A stretch of 29,369 bases of DNA from Peptococcaceae bacterium BRH_c23 (GTDB taxonomy: Bacteria > Bacillota_B > Desulfitobacteriia > Desulfitobacteriales > Desulfitobacteriaceae): positions 1-29,369 of the forward strand of contig LADV01000181.1 of assembly GCA_000961805.1 (NCBI GenBank), in the 5' to 3' direction. Shown one piece after another: positions 29,308-29,369 of this stretch (positions within the stretch are counted from its first letter, which is position 1; each line of letters begins with the position of its first letter). The notes under the pieces are model-generated. The model had not been told where the DNA came from and did not search any database. It saw nothing but the letters and a program-made list of their open reading frames with translations. The translations under genes and the position numbers were made by a program.

Positions 29308-29369
29308 ATGTTTAATTCGTTACTGCAAAGTTTGCCGTTTCCCCCTCGCATTCCCTTAATGGGGGGGCC
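29308..29369 (+). CDS. Start of an unidentified gene (cut by the window edge)
   Basis: GGGAGGT lies 4-5 bases before ATG 29308, and the frame stays open to the end of the window, giving MFNSLLQSLPFPPRIPLMGG. The piece is too short to name a family. Confidence 0.5.
   Translation, partial: MFNSLLQSLPFPPRIPLMGG

Noticed and set aside
1..29369. CRISPR arrays, tRNA or rRNA genes, transposases, prophage or integrase genes.
   Set aside because: None was seen: no regularly spaced direct repeats, no cloverleaf or rRNA-like sequence and no recombinase-type protein on either strand.

Overview
The window looks like a chromosomal piece of a low-to-mid GC, endospore-lineage anaerobic Firmicute of the Desulfosporosinus/Desulfitobacterium group (Peptococcaceae sensu lato). 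This rests on gene content and style rather than a marker gene: strong AGGAGG ribosome binding sites, TTGACA/TATAAT promoters, the acpS-nnr-alr and ndoAI-ndoA (mazEF) genes, MurT/GatD, an AprAB-like flavoprotein/ferredoxin pair, an RsbRD-N protein and three cell-wall-binding (CWB2) repeats. No rRNA, tRNA, insertion sequence or CRISPR array was seen.

Region 1 (1-2.5 kb) is accessory. It holds a Met-rich exported protein followed by the start of a membrane protein, an MNT/HEPN toxin-antitoxin pair, a Cys-rich four-helix (Csp-like) metal-binding protein and a one-helix membrane protein, with several hairpins between them. Region 2 (2.5-5.3 kb) is one large exported RCC1-repeat/CWB2 surface protein behind a long palindrome with a CRP-like core. 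Region 3 (5.4-10.9 kb, minus strand) is a probable operon of a DASS anion transporter, an AprA-like flavoprotein and a short AprB-like ferredoxin, preceded by a Crp/Fnr regulator and an RsbRD-N protein. Region 4 (11.1-14.5 kb) is a polar amino-acid ABC importer (ATPase, lipoprotein, two permeases) with a clear promoter. Divergent from it is a promoter-to-terminator unit that looks like an orphan small RNA. Region 5 (14.5-19.6 kb) holds a class-I amidotransferase, the ndoAI-ndoA toxin-antitoxin pair, murT-gatD (lipid II amidation) and, divergently, uppP (undecaprenyl-PP recycling). Region 6 (19.8-21.4 kb) has a family III CoA-transferase followed by the first ~75 codons of a 2-hydroxyacyl-CoA dehydratase activator, which looks like a decayed operon. 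Region 7 (21.4-25.7 kb, minus) is a BusR-like regulator, then acpS, nnr and alr, and a small membrane protein. Region 8 (25.7-27.6 kb, plus) is a glutamate 2,3-aminomutase gene under a ydaO-type cyclic-di-AMP riboswitch with its own terminator, followed by a small unknown gene. The window closes with a TIGR01212 radical SAM protein, a GNAT acetyltransferase and the start of an unidentified gene.

The most interesting system is at 25.1-27.6 kb. A GntR-RCK_C regulator of the BusR type (BusR of streptococci binds c-di-AMP) sits divergently next to a c-di-AMP riboswitch that controls an enzyme whose substrate-specificity residues are those of glutamate 2,3-aminomutase, the source of the osmolyte beta-glutamate. 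This suggests that c-di-AMP controls compatible-solute synthesis, not only uptake, possibly at two levels.
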